Part shown: piece after piece, positions 28,943-38,695 of the stretch
Layout of the letters: every line of letters starts with the position of its first letter
Position numbering within the stretch: the stretch's first letter is position 1
Source of the DNA: Cyclobacteriaceae bacterium
GTDB taxonomy: Bacteria; Bacteroidota; Bacteroidia; Cytophagales; Cyclobacteriaceae
Direction of reading: 5' to 3'
Assembly: GCA_013141055.1 (NCBI GenBank)
Contig: JABFRS010000001.1
Span: 1 to 64,000 of the forward strand
Length of the DNA: 64,000 bases
Position numbers and translations under genes: made by a program
Notes under the pieces: generated by a model
The model's input: the letters and a program-made list of their open reading frames with translations, nothing else
Told to the model about the DNA's origin: nothing
Database searches by the model: none

Positions 28943-29863
28943 TTAGATCGTTAAATACGCTGCCCCAAAAACTCCTGCACTGTCGCCCAGCATTGGCTTG
29001 ACGATTGGCGTGCTGACAACTTTATCATTGAAGATGAAGTTTTTCAGCGATGCAACTCCGTCTGTGTAGATCTCATCAATGTTTCCAACGCCACCTCCGA
29101 TCACTATTACATCCGGGTCAATAATATTCGTAATGACGCTTATTGCTTTTCCAAAGAAGAATGACATCCGCTGGATAGTCTGGGTTCCAATCTTGTCACC
29201 CTGCTTGTATAAAGTATAAATTTCTTTTAAGGATTTCTTTTCACCTGTCACTGAAAAGTAATATCGTTCCAGCGATGGGCCTGACAATACTTTTTCGACA
29301 CAACCACTTTTGCCGCAATAGCAAGGACCACCTGACTCATCCAGGAAGTTGTGGCCCCACTCTCCTCCTATGCCATGCAATCCATTGATCACTCTTCCAT
29401 CCACCACCAATCCACCGCCCACACCAGTACCCATGATAACACCAAATACTACTGTGGCATTGGGATACTTTTCTTTTACAACACCCATCCTTGCTTCTGC
29501 GAGAGCGAAACAATTTGCATCATTTGCAATGAAGACATTCATCTTCAATAACTTTTTCAAATCGTCCTTCATCGGCTGGCCATTCATACATTCTGAATTG
29601 CAACCCTTCATGGTACCCGTTGCCGGATCAAGAGTTCCGGGTGTGCAGATGCCTAAACTTTCCGGACGATAACCCATTTTGGATTCCATCATCCTTACAA
29701 GCTTATCGATCTGCGAAAGGATGTGATCATATCCATTCTCAGCGCCTGTCGGAACTCTGTCACGAAAGAGAATATCGCTAAGCCCGCCAGAGCCCAGCAC
29801 AACTCCTTCTGCTTTCGTGCCTCCCAGATCAATTCCCCACAAATGTTTCTTTGTATCGCTCAT
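28943..29863 (-). CDS. ROK-family sugar kinase (glucokinase/fructokinase-like)
   Basis: 306 residues. ATP motif WGIDLGGTKAEGVVL (9-23), catalytic Asp115 in IANDANCFALAEA, VIMGTGVGGGLVV, GEWGHNF with the Zn-binding His171, and the ROK zinc motif CYCGKSGCVE (181-190). There is no helix-turn-helix, so it is an enzyme and not a NagC-like repressor. It could phosphorylate the free glucose released by the GH65 phosphorylase. Cytosolic; part of the dense operon. Confidence 0.9.
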   Translation of the reverse strand: MSDTKKHLWGIDLGGTKAEGVVLGSGGLSDILFRDRVPTGAENGYDHILSQIDKLVRMMESKMGYRPESLGICTPGTLDPATGTMKGCNSECMNGQPMKDDLKKLLKMNVFIANDANCFALAEARMGVVKEKYPNATVVFGVIMGTGVGGGLVVDGRVINGLHGIGGEWGHNFLDESGGPCYCGKSGCVEKVLSGPSLERYYFSVTGEKKSLKEIYTLYKQGDKIGTQTIQRMSFFFGKAISVITNIIDPDVIVIGGGVGNIDEIYTDGVASLKNFIFNDKVVSTPIVKPMLGDSAGVFGAAYLTI

Positions 29864-29876
29864 GCTATTTTATAGG

Positions 29877-31070
29877 TCATTTTTTCACGATGTACTGTTT
29901 GGTTTGTGGTCTGAAAGTCTTCCATGAATGCCAATACTCCTGATAAGATTGAACAGGCTTTAAAGATTTACCCTGAAGATCTCCTGAGACGCATTGTCCG
30001 TTCCAGTTCCAAAGTGAATTGGTTTTGGAATCAATCAGATTCTTTGCATTGCTGCTTAATTCAAATGAAAGAGTATCAGCATCTGAAACGCGACTGAATG
30101 AATGGAAAGAGATTGAATCCGGTGTGACTGCAATCAGTACAGGCATTCCACCCACCACATCATTGACGATCCGGGCATTCTGAAGTTCTATCCAATCATA
30201 CGCTCTTGCATCCATTCCAATCTGAAGACCCACCACCCATGATTTTTCCATCCAGGAAAGAGAATCTTTTCGCTCCAGTCTCCCCTTTCTTTTTCCTTCA
30301 TCATAATCCGAGAGTCCTTTATATGCTTCCGAAAAAGTTGTATCAGGCTGCATGACAGTAGTTTTCGGATGCAGTTTCATCCACTCTGACAAGCTCATTT
30401 GTGCTGAGGGAATTTCCTCCAGGGATTTTCCTTTTGAAGGTCCCATAATTGCTTCTCCATTGATCTGACGCCACCAGCTATTGGTGCTCTTATCTTCAAA
30501 CATGGCGTTGTAATGATCCATACCCACCAATCTGAAAGTTTCATCATGACCATCGACCACAGGCTTAAAGATGCGCCCGGAACGACAAACCGTGCAATAC
30601 GTAACCATGATCGGTTCACCACCAACGATGTCGCGTACCTGATGATGATAACCGATCACCTCAATCGGATATGCTTTGCTTTCATTGTTAATTGTAACAC
30701 CAACAATAAGCTGTTTAAGAAGAACCTTATTGGCAGCCGAATCAAGAAATACTTTGTTCTTTGGCTGGAGGAACATCTGATCCGCCAGGTAGCGGAAATT
30801 AAACATGTAAAATACCATTACATAAAAGCCGAGGATCACTGCAAGGAACACCTTGACCATTTGTCCCTTATTCCTGAAATAGTAAAAGAAAGGATACGCT
30901 ATGATCGCAAGACCAATGATGCGAACGAAGATAATATTGCTGTGAAGCCAATAAGCGAGAGTGATGGTCTCTTCTTCCTGGCTTCCGGGGAAAGGCATAA
31001 TAAAATAAACTCTTAAAATCTCCACTGAAATCAGGAGTAAAAATCCGATGATCAATAAAATTACTTTCAT
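29877..31070 (-). CDS. DUF3179-domain membrane protein
   Basis: 397 residues. Three N-terminal membrane helices (about 2-24, 45-65, 73-95) precede the DUF3179 domain with its VIGYHHQVRDIVGGEPIMVT and YCTVCRSGRIFKP region (CxxC-like Cys pair, about 159-162). The C-terminal repeat INDVVGGMPVLIAV-type segment mirrors the first, giving a two-fold layout. Function is unknown. The gene starts one base after the glpD stop, so it is locked into the glycerol operon; whether it serves glycerol metabolism is unclear. Confidence 0.88.
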   Translation of the reverse strand: MKVILLIIGFLLLISVEILRVYFIMPFPGSQEEETITLAYWLHSNIIFVRIIGLAIIAYPFFYYFRNKGQMVKVFLAVILGFYVMVFYMFNFRYLADQMFLQPKNKVFLDSAANKVLLKQLIVGVTINNESKAYPIEVIGYHHQVRDIVGGEPIMVTYCTVCRSGRIFKPVVDGHDETFRLVGMDHYNAMFEDKSTNSWWRQINGEAIMGPSKGKSLEEIPSAQMSLSEWMKLHPKTTVMQPDTTFSEAYKGLSDYDEGKRKGRLERKDSLSWMEKSWVVGLQIGMDARAYDWIELQNARIVNDVVGGMPVLIAVTPDSISFHSFSRVSDADTLSFELSSNAKNLIDSKTNSLWNWNGQCVSGDLQGKSLKPVQSYQEYWHSWKTFRPQTKQYIVKK

Positions 31071-31071
31071 A

Positions 31072-32712
31072 CTAGTTCTTGAAATTCAATGTTTGTGTTG
31101 TCAATAGTTCAATTTCTTCCTGTTCTTTTTTCAGTCTGCTGTCATCCCATCTGAAATAGCTTTTCAAAGCCAACAATACAGGTTCTTTGATCTTATTCAT
31201 TCGATGAATATTAAAATACAAAAGCCCTGTTCTTCTTACATAAAAATCGGTAGCCTTTACAACCATTTCATTATTGACTCCATACCAGAGCTCAGCAAGC
31301 GCCAGAGTGATTTCAGGATCCTCAAGCTTATGGTCCAGTGCGTAATTAATGATCGTGTCAGATTGCTTTCCATACAGGTGAACCAAATATGCTGCATGAT
31401 CTCCCTTCAGCCCAAGGGTCTCTACACGAGCGGCGATTTCACGATTGTATTTTGCTACATCGCTGATGTTCTTCAGGCCACCACCTGCCAGCAGAATCGA
31501 ATCCGTTGTACATTCCGGAAGCATTCTCTCCTCGAATTTCTTTTTGGCGATAAGATCCACAACTCTTTCCGCCATCTTTCTGTACCCTGTCAGCTTTCCG
31601 CCAGCGATTGAAATCAATCCGGAAGATGATTCAAATATTTCATCTTTGCGTGAAAGCTCTGATGCAGATTTACCTTCTTCATGTATCAATGGACGGAGAC
31701 CGGCCCAGCAGGATTCAATGTCAGCCAGTGTAAGATGTGTAGAAGGGAACGTTTCGTTGACTGCATCAACAAGATAGCGTGCGTCCTCCTTTGTCGTGAA
31801 TACATTTTCCTTGTCTCCACTATAATCAGTATCCGTTGTTCCAATATAGGTGATCCGGCCTCTGGGAATAGCGAAGATCATCCGACCATCTGGCACATCA
31901 AAATAGATTGCCTGACGCACCGGCAACCGGTGATAAGGAACAACAATATGCACACCCTTTGTAAGATGCAGATGCTTATTTTGTTTTGAATGATTCAATT
32001 CACGCAATTCATCTACCCAGGGACCGGCAGCATTGATGATTGTCCGTGCTTTTAAATTCATAACCGCACCGGATAATTCATCCTTCAAATTAACTCCAGT
32101 TACATGCTCATCCTGATACTCAAAATCTGTGACGCGCATGTAATTTACCATCAACGCTCCTTTCGCGCTGGCAGCCTTTGCAATTTCTATTGTCAGTCTT
32201 GCGTCATCCGTGCGATACTCAGCATAGATAGCCCCACCTTTAATATCATCATTCTTTAGCAACGGTTCATGATTGATCGTCTGAAGCTTGGTGAGCATTT
32301 TACGCTGATCTTCAGGCTTTACTCCAGCAAGCCAGTCATAGATCTTCAATCCAATAGAAGTCAGCCAATACCCCAATCCTCTTTTTTCATACAAAGGGAG
32401 CAACATCTTCTCCGGAACTACCAGATGCGCTGCAAGCCTGTGTACAATGGCGCGTTCGCTTCCAACTTCTTTTACCAATGCGAATTCCAGTTGCTTTAAA
32501 TAGCGGAGTCCACCATGAATAAGCTTTGTTGAACGACTGCTGGTTCCAAAAGCGAAATCATTCTTCTCTACCAATGCAGTTTTCAATCCGCGTGATGCGG
32601 CATCCAATGCAATTCCAGCACCTGTGATCCCACCTCCGATCACCAGCAAATCAAACGACTCTGATTTAAGTGTGTTGATTGTCTTCTCCCTATCTAATGC
32701 TGAAAAGCTCAT
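31072..32712 (-). CDS. glpD: Aerobic glycerol-3-phosphate dehydrogenase
   Basis: 546 residues. The FAD-binding fold is shown by LLVIGGGITGAGIALDAASRG (about 21-41), then FGTSSRSTKLIHGGLRYL and a C-terminal DAO_C domain. It oxidises glycerol 3-phosphate to dihydroxyacetone phosphate at the inner membrane and passes electrons to quinone. It follows glpF and glpK, completing the glycerol pathway. Length fits the family (500-560). Confidence 0.96.
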   Translation of the reverse strand: MSFSALDREKTINTLKSESFDLLVIGGGITGAGIALDAASRGLKTALVEKNDFAFGTSSRSTKLIHGGLRYLKQLEFALVKEVGSERAIVHRLAAHLVVPEKMLLPLYEKRGLGYWLTSIGLKIYDWLAGVKPEDQRKMLTKLQTINHEPLLKNDDIKGGAIYAEYRTDDARLTIEIAKAASAKGALMVNYMRVTDFEYQDEHVTGVNLKDELSGAVMNLKARTIINAAGPWVDELRELNHSKQNKHLHLTKGVHIVVPYHRLPVRQAIYFDVPDGRMIFAIPRGRITYIGTTDTDYSGDKENVFTTKEDARYLVDAVNETFPSTHLTLADIESCWAGLRPLIHEEGKSASELSRKDEIFESSSGLISIAGGKLTGYRKMAERVVDLIAKKKFEERMLPECTTDSILLAGGGLKNISDVAKYNREIAARVETLGLKGDHAAYLVHLYGKQSDTIINYALDHKLEDPEITLALAELWYGVNNEMVVKATDFYVRRTGLLYFNIHRMNKIKEPVLLALKSYFRWDDSRLKKEQEEIELLTTQTLNFKN

Positions 32713-32743
32713 TCCGGATTTTTCATTTTTTACTAACTAAGAA

Positions 32744-34228
32744 TCAGTCAACCCATTTCATGGTTCTCTCCACCGCCTTCTGCCATCCTCTGTAAAGCTT
32801 ATCACGAACAGAACCTTCCATTGCAGGCATAAAAGTTTTTTGAATCTTACGATTGCTGATGATGGTTTCCTTTTTCCACAGACCAATCTGGATCCCCGCA
32901 AGGAAAGCAGCACCCATTGCTGTTGACTCTATCACTTCCGGTCGTTCAACTTTTGTATCCAGAATATCTGCCTGAAATTGCATGAGTATATTGTTTGCAC
33001 AGGCACCTCCATCTACTTTCAAACTTGCGAGCTTCAAACCCGCATCTTCCTGCATTGCATTGAGAATGTCCTTTGTCTGAAATGCAAGTGATTCCAGAGT
33101 TGCTTTTATAATATGGTCTTTGCCAGTATCTCTGGTTAATCCGAAGATCGCACCTCTGGCATACATGTCCCAATAAGGAGCTCCCAATCCCGCGAAAGCA
33201 GGAACAACATAAACCTCATTTGATCCCAGCGCTTTTGCAGCGAAGTATTCTGAATCCTTTGACTGGTCGATAAGATGCATGCTATCACGCAGCCATTGAA
33301 CAGCGGCACCTGCAATGAACACACTGCCCTCCAATGCATATTCAACTTTACCATCGAGTCCCCATGCGATCGTTGTAATGAGACCATTCTTTGAAAGCTG
33401 AATCTTGTTACCTGTATTCATCAACATGAAGCATCCTGTACCATAAGTATTCTTCGCCATGCCCGGTTCAAAGCATGCCTGACCAAATAAAGCGGCCTGC
33501 TGATCTCCCGCAACACCTGCAATCGGAATGTTAATACCATCCATTGACCATGATCCAAAAAGATGTGAGGATGGTTTTACCTCAGGCAACAACGATGATG
33601 GAATGGATAATTCCTTTAACATTCTTTCATCCCACTTCAGGTCACGAATATTATAAAGCATCGTTCTGGATGCATTTGAATAATCAGTAACATGCACCTT
33701 CCCGCCTGTCAGTTTCCAGATGAGCCATGTGTCAATTGTACCAAAGGCAAGTTCGCCTTTTTCAGCGCGGGCTTTTACGCCATCTATTGATTCCAGAATC
33801 CATTTGATCTTGGTTGCTGAAAAATATGAATCGATGACCAGTCCGGTAGTATTGCGGACATGATCTGTAAGACCTTTCGATTTCAATTCTTCACAAATGG
33901 GAGCTGTTCGTTTATCCTGCCAGACAATTGCATTATAAACCGGCACTCCTGTCTTTCGATCCCAGATAACAGTGGTTTCGCGCTGATTTGTAATTCCAAT
34001 GGCCGCAATTGAATCGGGTTTTATCTTATTGTCCTGAATCAATTTCAATAGAACTCCCAATTGAGTTTGCCATATCTCTTCCGGATCATGTTCGACCCAA
34101 CCAGATTGAGGAAATATTTGTCTGAACTCCTGCTGAGCGATTCCTTTTATCTGACCTTTTTCATCAAACAGAACTGCACGGGAACTTGTTGTTCCCTGAT
34201 CAAGAGCGATAATATACTTTGCTGCCAT
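32744..34228 (-). CDS. glpK: Glycerol kinase
   Basis: 494 residues from the ATG at 34228. FGGY kinase with [21 protein letters not shown]-type start (split here), [21 protein letters not shown], and [13 protein letters not shown]. It phosphorylates glycerol to glycerol 3-phosphate. The glpF stop and this ATG share one base (TAATG), fixing the start; the longer in-frame extension to 34312 lies inside glpF. The next gene is glpD. Confidence 0.97.
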   Translation of the reverse strand: MAAKYIIALDQGTTSSRAVLFDEKGQIKGIAQQEFRQIFPQSGWVEHDPEEIWQTQLGVLLKLIQDNKIKPDSIAAIGITNQRETTVIWDRKTGVPVYNAIVWQDKRTAPICEELKSKGLTDHVRNTTGLVIDSYFSATKIKWILESIDGVKARAEKGELAFGTIDTWLIWKLTGGKVHVTDYSNASRTMLYNIRDLKWDERMLKELSIPSSLLPEVKPSSHLFGSWSMDGINIPIAGVAGDQQAALFGQACFEPGMAKNTYGTGCFMLMNTGNKIQLSKNGLITTIAWGLDGKVEYALEGSVFIAGAAVQWLRDSMHLIDQSKDSEYFAAKALGSNEVYVVPAFAGLGAPYWDMYARGAIFGLTRDTGKDHIIKATLESLAFQTKDILNAMQEDAGLKLASLKVDGGACANNILMQFQADILDTKVERPEVIESTAMGAAFLAGIQIGLWKKETIISNRKIQKTFMPAMEGSVRDKLYRGWQKAVERTMKWVD

Positions 34229-34935
34229 TATGAAAAGAAAATTTGATAGATATAAACTCCTGCTAAGCCCCCGACGATTGGCCCAACGATAGGTATCCAT
34301 GCATATCCCCAATCGGAAGAACCTTTTCCTGAAATCGGCAGAATAGCATGAGCGATACGAGGTCCTAAATCACGTGCTGGATTAAGTGCAAATCCTGTGG
34401 TACCTCCCAGACTCAATCCAATGGATATGATCAGCATTCCAACAATGATAGGCTTCAATCCTTGAGTAAATTCATTTGTACCGATGAACAACAGTGCTAT
34501 CACTAGAACAGATGTGGCTATGATTTCACTTAATACATTGTAGAAAGAATTTCGGATTGCCGGTCCGGTACTGAAGACTGCAAGTTTTAATCCCGGGTCT
34601 TCTGTTTTTTTCCAATGAGGCAGAAACTGAACCCACACAATGATTGCACCTACAAACGCTCCTGCCATTTGAGCAGCGATGTACCCTGCTACATCGCTCC
34701 ATGGGAAACTACCTTGAACGGCAAAAGCAATGGTCAACGCAGGATTCAAATGAGCTCCACTGATAGATCCTACAGCATAGATAGCAAGCGTTACGGCAAG
34801 ACCCCAACCTAAAACGATCGTGAGCCATCCATCTTTTTCTGATTTGGTACCTTTTAAGACCGACCCTGCCACCACCCCATCGCCAAGTATGATGAGGATC
34901 ATTGTTCCAAAAAATTCAGCTAAATAAACGTTCAT
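34228..34935 (-). CDS. glpF: Glycerol facilitator (aquaglyceroporin)
   Basis: 235 residues with six membrane helices and two half-helices. The two channel motifs are NPA (64-66, in [13 protein letters not shown]) and NPARD (185-189). The Asp after NPAR and the broader selectivity region around Arg188 mark a glycerol facilitator rather than a strict water channel. It lets glycerol enter across the inner membrane; glpK traps it. Its end overlaps glpK by one base. Confidence 0.95.
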   Translation of the reverse strand: MNVYLAEFFGTMILIILGDGVVAGSVLKGTKSEKDGWLTIVLGWGLAVTLAIYAVGSISGAHLNPALTIAFAVQGSFPWSDVAGYIAAQMAGAFVGAIIVWVQFLPHWKKTEDPGLKLAVFSTGPAIRNSFYNVLSEIIATSVLVIALLFIGTNEFTQGLKPIIVGMLIISIGLSLGGTTGFALNPARDLGPRIAHAILPISGKGSSDWGYAWIPIVGPIVGGLAGVYIYQIFFS

Positions 34936-34946
34936 AGTAAGAGATT

Positions 34947-35204
34947 TTAATGTCCCTGGGGAAACAGGATTAATTCACTTTCTGTATTTGTTATTTTCAG
35001 TCTCAATGTTGCAATAGAAGCAATCAAAAGCAAGGCTTCTGCAAACGTAATCACATTCGTTGCATCAACAGAGTTTGCATGAGGAAAAGCATAGAGAGGG
35101 TCAACTTCGGATGACTGAAATCCTGATCTGTATTGAATTCCGAAGAATCCAATAATCATGTCGATGATCGGGGAAAAGGTGAGCTGCGGTTTGGTTTGTT
35201 CCAT
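34947..35204 (-). CDS. Small hypothetical protein ahead of glpF
   Basis: 85 residues, no recognised domain. It has one weakly hydrophobic stretch (TFAEALLLIASIATLRL, about 53-69) that could be a membrane helix or amphipathic helix. It ends 11 bp before glpF and begins with ATG, so it looks like the first gene of the glycerol operon. The lack of known relatives leaves some chance that it is a spurious frame in the glpF leader. Confidence 0.5.
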   Translation of the reverse strand: MEQTKPQLTFSPIIDMIIGFFGIQYRSGFQSSEVDPLYAFPHANSVDATNVITFAEALLLIASIATLRLKITNTESELILFPQGH

Positions 35205-35252
35205 GAGTAAATTTCAGCTCAGAATCTGCCTTCTAATTTACTCGAAAGATGC

Positions 35253-35271
35253 ATTCATTCTACAAATGAAT
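35253..35271. promoter_or_regulatory. Inverted repeat upstream of the glycerol operon
   Basis: ATTCATT (35253-35259) and AATGAAT (35265-35271) are 7-bp arms around a 5-nt centre, about 50-70 bp upstream of the small protein gene. No operator type is recognised; it is AT-rich and could be chance. Confidence 0.25.
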
Positions 35272-35318
35272 CCTTAATAATTCATTCTTAAAATGCGTTA
35301 CTATTTATTGAAAATCAG

Positions 35319-36641
35319 CTACTTACGCGTCTTTACATGACTGATAATGAAGTCTCCTACATTCTTCCCCTGCTTCATGCCGTTTTCAATTGCCGCACGA
35401 TAATGGATTCCGCCATAGATCCTGCTCACAGAGGCTTCCTGAGCTGCCTGGTTAAACGATGCGAAGTTGCGGGCTGTCAGACCAAACTCAGTTTCAGTAG
35501 AGTCTGTGTAGGCAAAGTTATCACCCAATAACCCTGTCAGAGTAGTTGCTGCGGACATAGAAATTACGCTATGACCAGAAGTGTATTCAGGAAAGGGAGG
35601 AGTCTGCAGCAACGGTACCCAATTCTCATCAAGATACTGATTGATATAGGTTTCAGGGCGGATTACTTTACTGCGATATTTTTCATCCCAGCATACGATA
35701 AATCCATCTACCAGAGAAAGAGCAACACGCACATATGCTTCCGCGGAATTAACAAAGTCTTTTTTTGCCATCGTACAGGTAACACGGGTGATGTTCATCC
35801 AGTGACCTCCCGGGGAAATCTTTTTATTGGAGAACATAACATGACCTCTGACATTCATTACAAAAGGATTACAATCCCAGAAACTTGCAATTTGTCTTTG
35901 CTCATCAGATAGATTAACGCCAATGTTATAAACTTCACTGGCCTCTATAAAAAACTGACTTTTCTTGTCGAAAGAGAATGTTACTGCAGGTGCTGGCCTG
36001 AACTGAGCAGCAGAATCAATCACAAATGTTCTGATCTTGTTCCAATGTGGCTCTACGGCGTCGATATATCCGGGTGGCGTTGGTTTCCATGAACCGGCAT
36101 CACTTTGAATAGTATACTTTGGAAAGGAACGCGATTGTTTATAGTTGTCTTTTGAAGACCATTTGAGAATGCGGGTAGCCACTTTACCACCATACTCAAT
36201 TGAATTATCAAAAACCTCGTCTGGCAATCCTGCGTCCTTAAAATCGGTCATCATTTTCTGATAGAACTCTTCCATCTTATCCTCAGAAAATACAAGAGTC
36301 TTTCCGATGATCAATGCAGCATGAACGGAAGCAAGCGGATAGCAATACTCTTTTCCTGCTTCAGGTTGAGGGATAGAATCCAAGCCGTTCAGTTGACCTG
36401 ACAACGATATAAATTGGGGGTCAGCGTGTCGCCCGGCTTCGTATGCTGCTACACTCGTATAGGCATAGATACGACTGGCTACTGGAGGGGAAAATATATC
36501 ATAAACAATCCTGTCAGTAACCTGCTTGATTGCTCTGTGAAGAAATTCAGGGTCATTTACTTTCTTATCGTATTCAACTTTCTCTGTTGAGCATCCAAAG
36601 AGTACAAGAAGTAATAAAACTAAGGCTAGAGGACGATTCAT
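35319..36641 (-). CDS. Vanadium-dependent haloperoxidase-like (PAP2 fold) lipoprotein
   Basis: 440 residues. Lipoprotein signal MNRPLALVLLLLVLFGCS (Cys17). The vanadate/phosphate-binding pattern is present: Lys321 to Arg328-Pro (KYRSKVIRPE), SGHS (355-358) and SRIYGGIHYR (406-415) with the axial His. Members are vanadium haloperoxidases or acid phosphatases of the same fold; motif alone does not decide. It is attached to an outer or inner membrane facing outward. The gene follows the GH65 hydrolase by 26 bp, at the end of the SusCD/CRTAC1 block. Confidence 0.88.
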   Translation of the reverse strand: MNRPLALVLLLLVLFGCSTEKVEYDKKVNDPEFLHRAIKQVTDRIVYDIFSPPVASRIYAYTSVAAYEAGRHADPQFISLSGQLNGLDSIPQPEAGKEYCYPLASVHAALIIGKTLVFSEDKMEEFYQKMMTDFKDAGLPDEVFDNSIEYGGKVATRILKWSSKDNYKQSRSFPKYTIQSDAGSWKPTPPGYIDAVEPHWNKIRTFVIDSAAQFRPAPAVTFSFDKKSQFFIEASEVYNIGVNLSDEQRQIASFWDCNPFVMNVRGHVMFSNKKISPGGHWMNITRVTCTMAKKDFVNSAEAYVRVALSLVDGFIVCWDEKYRSKVIRPETYINQYLDENWVPLLQTPPFPEYTSGHSVISMSAATTLTGLLGDNFAYTDSTETEFGLTARNFASFNQAAQEASVSRIYGGIHYRAAIENGMKQGKNVGDFIISHVKTRK

Positions 36642-36667
36642 ACTTCAAAAATAGAACGATTTGTATA

Positions 36668-38695
36668 TCACTTAACAGAATAGGTGGTTTTATTTACCCC
36701 TACTCCCCTTACTTCAAGCGACTTCCATCCTTTAGGAATTTTCGTTTTAATCTGAGTAATACCTGCATCACTGATCGTCAATCCACCAAACCCATTCAAA
36801 ACTGCCTGAAGAAAACCTCCCGCGCCTGTTGCAAAATATGGATTAGTACCGCCCGCTGTTTCTGCGATCACACCAAAAGGTGGAACTTCATTCGGCTTAT
36901 ATGATCTGGCAAAAAGTTCTGTGGCTTTATCAAGATTACCCAATCTGGAGTAAAGGGTTGACAGTGCGGAGATGCCCATAGCCGGACCTTCAGGAGAATA
37001 TCTGGGTTCGTAATACTTGAGATCCTTTTCAATTTGAGCTTTATCAGATATGAAGTCAAGCGGATAAGCCAGCAGATTTACATCCGCCTGCTTGATCATG
37101 ACACCATCATATGTTTCGTTCTCTTTAGTCACGCCATCGGGAAACTTAAGAATGGGAATATTCTGAGCTACAATCTCCCAATCCGGATTGGGTACCAGAC
37201 CTAATTCTTTTGAAGCCTGAGTTGCATAACGTAATGCGGTAATTGCCATTGCATTTGTAAAAGCATTGTTATCAATATTCTCCTGCCACTCATTCGCACC
37301 GATCACATTGTTAATCTCATAGCGGCCAGGTCCTTTTCGCTCTACCCTGCTTGCCCAGAAGTCAGCAACTTCCTTTAAGACAGGATAACCACGATCACGA
37401 AGCCACTGCTTATCCTTTGTTACCTGATAATATTTCCAGAACGCCCATGATACGCATCCGCTGATATGATGTTGAAATGGACCCGTCAATGCCCATACAG
37501 GAGTATCCTCTGTTCCTTCGTCAGATGATTCCCAGGGAAACATAGCACCTTTAAATCCATGAGAGAAGGCATTCTTTTTCGCAGCCTCCAATCTGTTAAA
37601 TCTGTATTCGAGGATTGATTTTGCAATCTCAGGCTGCAACAAAAGTATTGGTGGATACATCCATAGTTCAGTATCCCAGAACACATGGCCATTATATCCT
37701 AATCCTGAGAGACCCATTGGTGACAAACTGTACCCAGTACCTTCCCGCACAAATGAATACAAGTGATACAATGCAAAGCGAACATCCTTCTGCATTTGAA
37801 CATCTCCATCAATTACGATGTCACTTTTCCATAACTTCTCCCACTCTGCATTGTGCCGGTTCAACAATCTCTGCGTTCCTTCGAGTCTTGCAAAAATTGT
37901 CAGCCTTTCAGCTTCATTCATTGGATCATTATACTGCTCTGTCGATGTCAATGATGAAACGACGCTAAATGAGTAAGATTCACCTGCCTTCAAAGACTTG
38001 TTGAATTTTGCAAGGTGCATGTTGTAATCCCAATCTTCATGGATAATCACCGGCTCTTTACCATGTGGCTCATTAAAAATGATGCTATTGCTTGCTGCAA
38101 CTGTGTGCTTGCCGGAAGGGCTTTTCCCAACAGAAGTCATCAAAGGAATTTTAACATGAGGTCTGTCAATCTCACTGTAAACATTTCGAACATCTACAAG
38201 ATGGTTAGGAGATTCAATAACACTCATGGGGGTGAGTGCCACATCTTTTTTTGCTTTTATCTCAACAATCGACAAAGCTGTATAGGGTAAATGACGCAAG
38301 GCCATCATAGAATGTTTAACAGTAACTTTATCTCCCACATCAAAGGTTGTTTCCAATGATGCCTTCTTCATATCCAGAACCTGCCGGTAATTTGAAATAT
38401 CCTTAATACCAATTCTGCGGCCGTCGACCTCAAGATTCATATTCACAGAATTGAAGGTTTTAAGAATATTGGAAACGCGTCCTCTCTGATAATAATCATA
38501 TACACCGTTCAGCACAATATCACGAACCTTCATTGGCTCTGGTGAGGATACCAATCCAATCATCCCATTTGCTACGGTGACTCCATAATAATTTGCTGGG
38601 TCAATTCCCTTAGCCTCAACCTGCCATGGATTGGTGTTTTGTGAAAAACTCAGGCAGGCGATCAATAGCAATGGAAGTATAAAGATGTTCTTCAT
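36668..38695 (-). CDS. Exported GH65 hydrolase (kojibiosidase/trehalase-like)
   Basis: 675 residues with a signal peptide (MKNIFILPLLLIACLSFSQ, cut about 19). GH65 (alpha/alpha)6 barrel: HVFWDTELWMYPPILLL (337-353), WALTGPFQHHISG (401-413), IGANEWQEN (465-473) with the presumed general acid Glu469, and AETAGGTNPYFATGAGG (611-627) with Glu612. That second Glu motif is typical of GH65 hydrolases that use water; phosphorylases lack it. The nearest characterised type I recall is a Flavobacterium kojibiose hydrolase. ATGA overlap with the upstream CRTAC1-like gene implies coupled translation. Trehalose or another alpha-glucoside is possible. Confidence 0.88.
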   Translation of the reverse strand: MKNIFILPLLLIACLSFSQNTNPWQVEAKGIDPANYYGVTVANGMIGLVSSPEPMKVRDIVLNGVYDYYQRGRVSNILKTFNSVNMNLEVDGRRIGIKDISNYRQVLDMKKASLETTFDVGDKVTVKHSMMALRHLPYTALSIVEIKAKKDVALTPMSVIESPNHLVDVRNVYSEIDRPHVKIPLMTSVGKSPSGKHTVAASNSIIFNEPHGKEPVIIHEDWDYNMHLAKFNKSLKAGESYSFSVVSSLTSTEQYNDPMNEAERLTIFARLEGTQRLLNRHNAEWEKLWKSDIVIDGDVQMQKDVRFALYHLYSFVREGTGYSLSPMGLSGLGYNGHVFWDTELWMYPPILLLQPEIAKSILEYRFNRLEAAKKNAFSHGFKGAMFPWESSDEGTEDTPVWALTGPFQHHISGCVSWAFWKYYQVTKDKQWLRDRGYPVLKEVADFWASRVERKGPGRYEINNVIGANEWQENIDNNAFTNAMAITALRYATQASKELGLVPNPDWEIVAQNIPILKFPDGVTKENETYDGVMIKQADVNLLAYPLDFISDKAQIEKDLKYYEPRYSPEGPAMGISALSTLYSRLGNLDKATELFARSYKPNEVPPFGVIAETAGGTNPYFATGAGGFLQAVLNGFGGLTISDAGITQIKTKIPKGWKSLEVRGVGVNKTTYSVK

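Noticed and set aside
36646-36653. TAnnTTTG-like box just before the haloperoxidase-like gene
   Set aside because: It lies 4 nt from the ATG, which would leave no leader, and the gene is only 26 bp after the GH65 hydrolase, so it is probably co-transcribed. Probably chance.
36650-36659. Partial LacI-type core before the haloperoxidase-like gene
   Set aside because: Only part of AAnCGnTT is matched and there is no outer dyad.
36668-38695. Loss of catalytic Glu in the exported GH65 protein (Gln in PFQHHISG)
   Set aside because: That position aligns with EIHRN of the phosphorylase, which is not the general acid. The true acid (Glu469) and the hydrolase base (Glu612) are both present.
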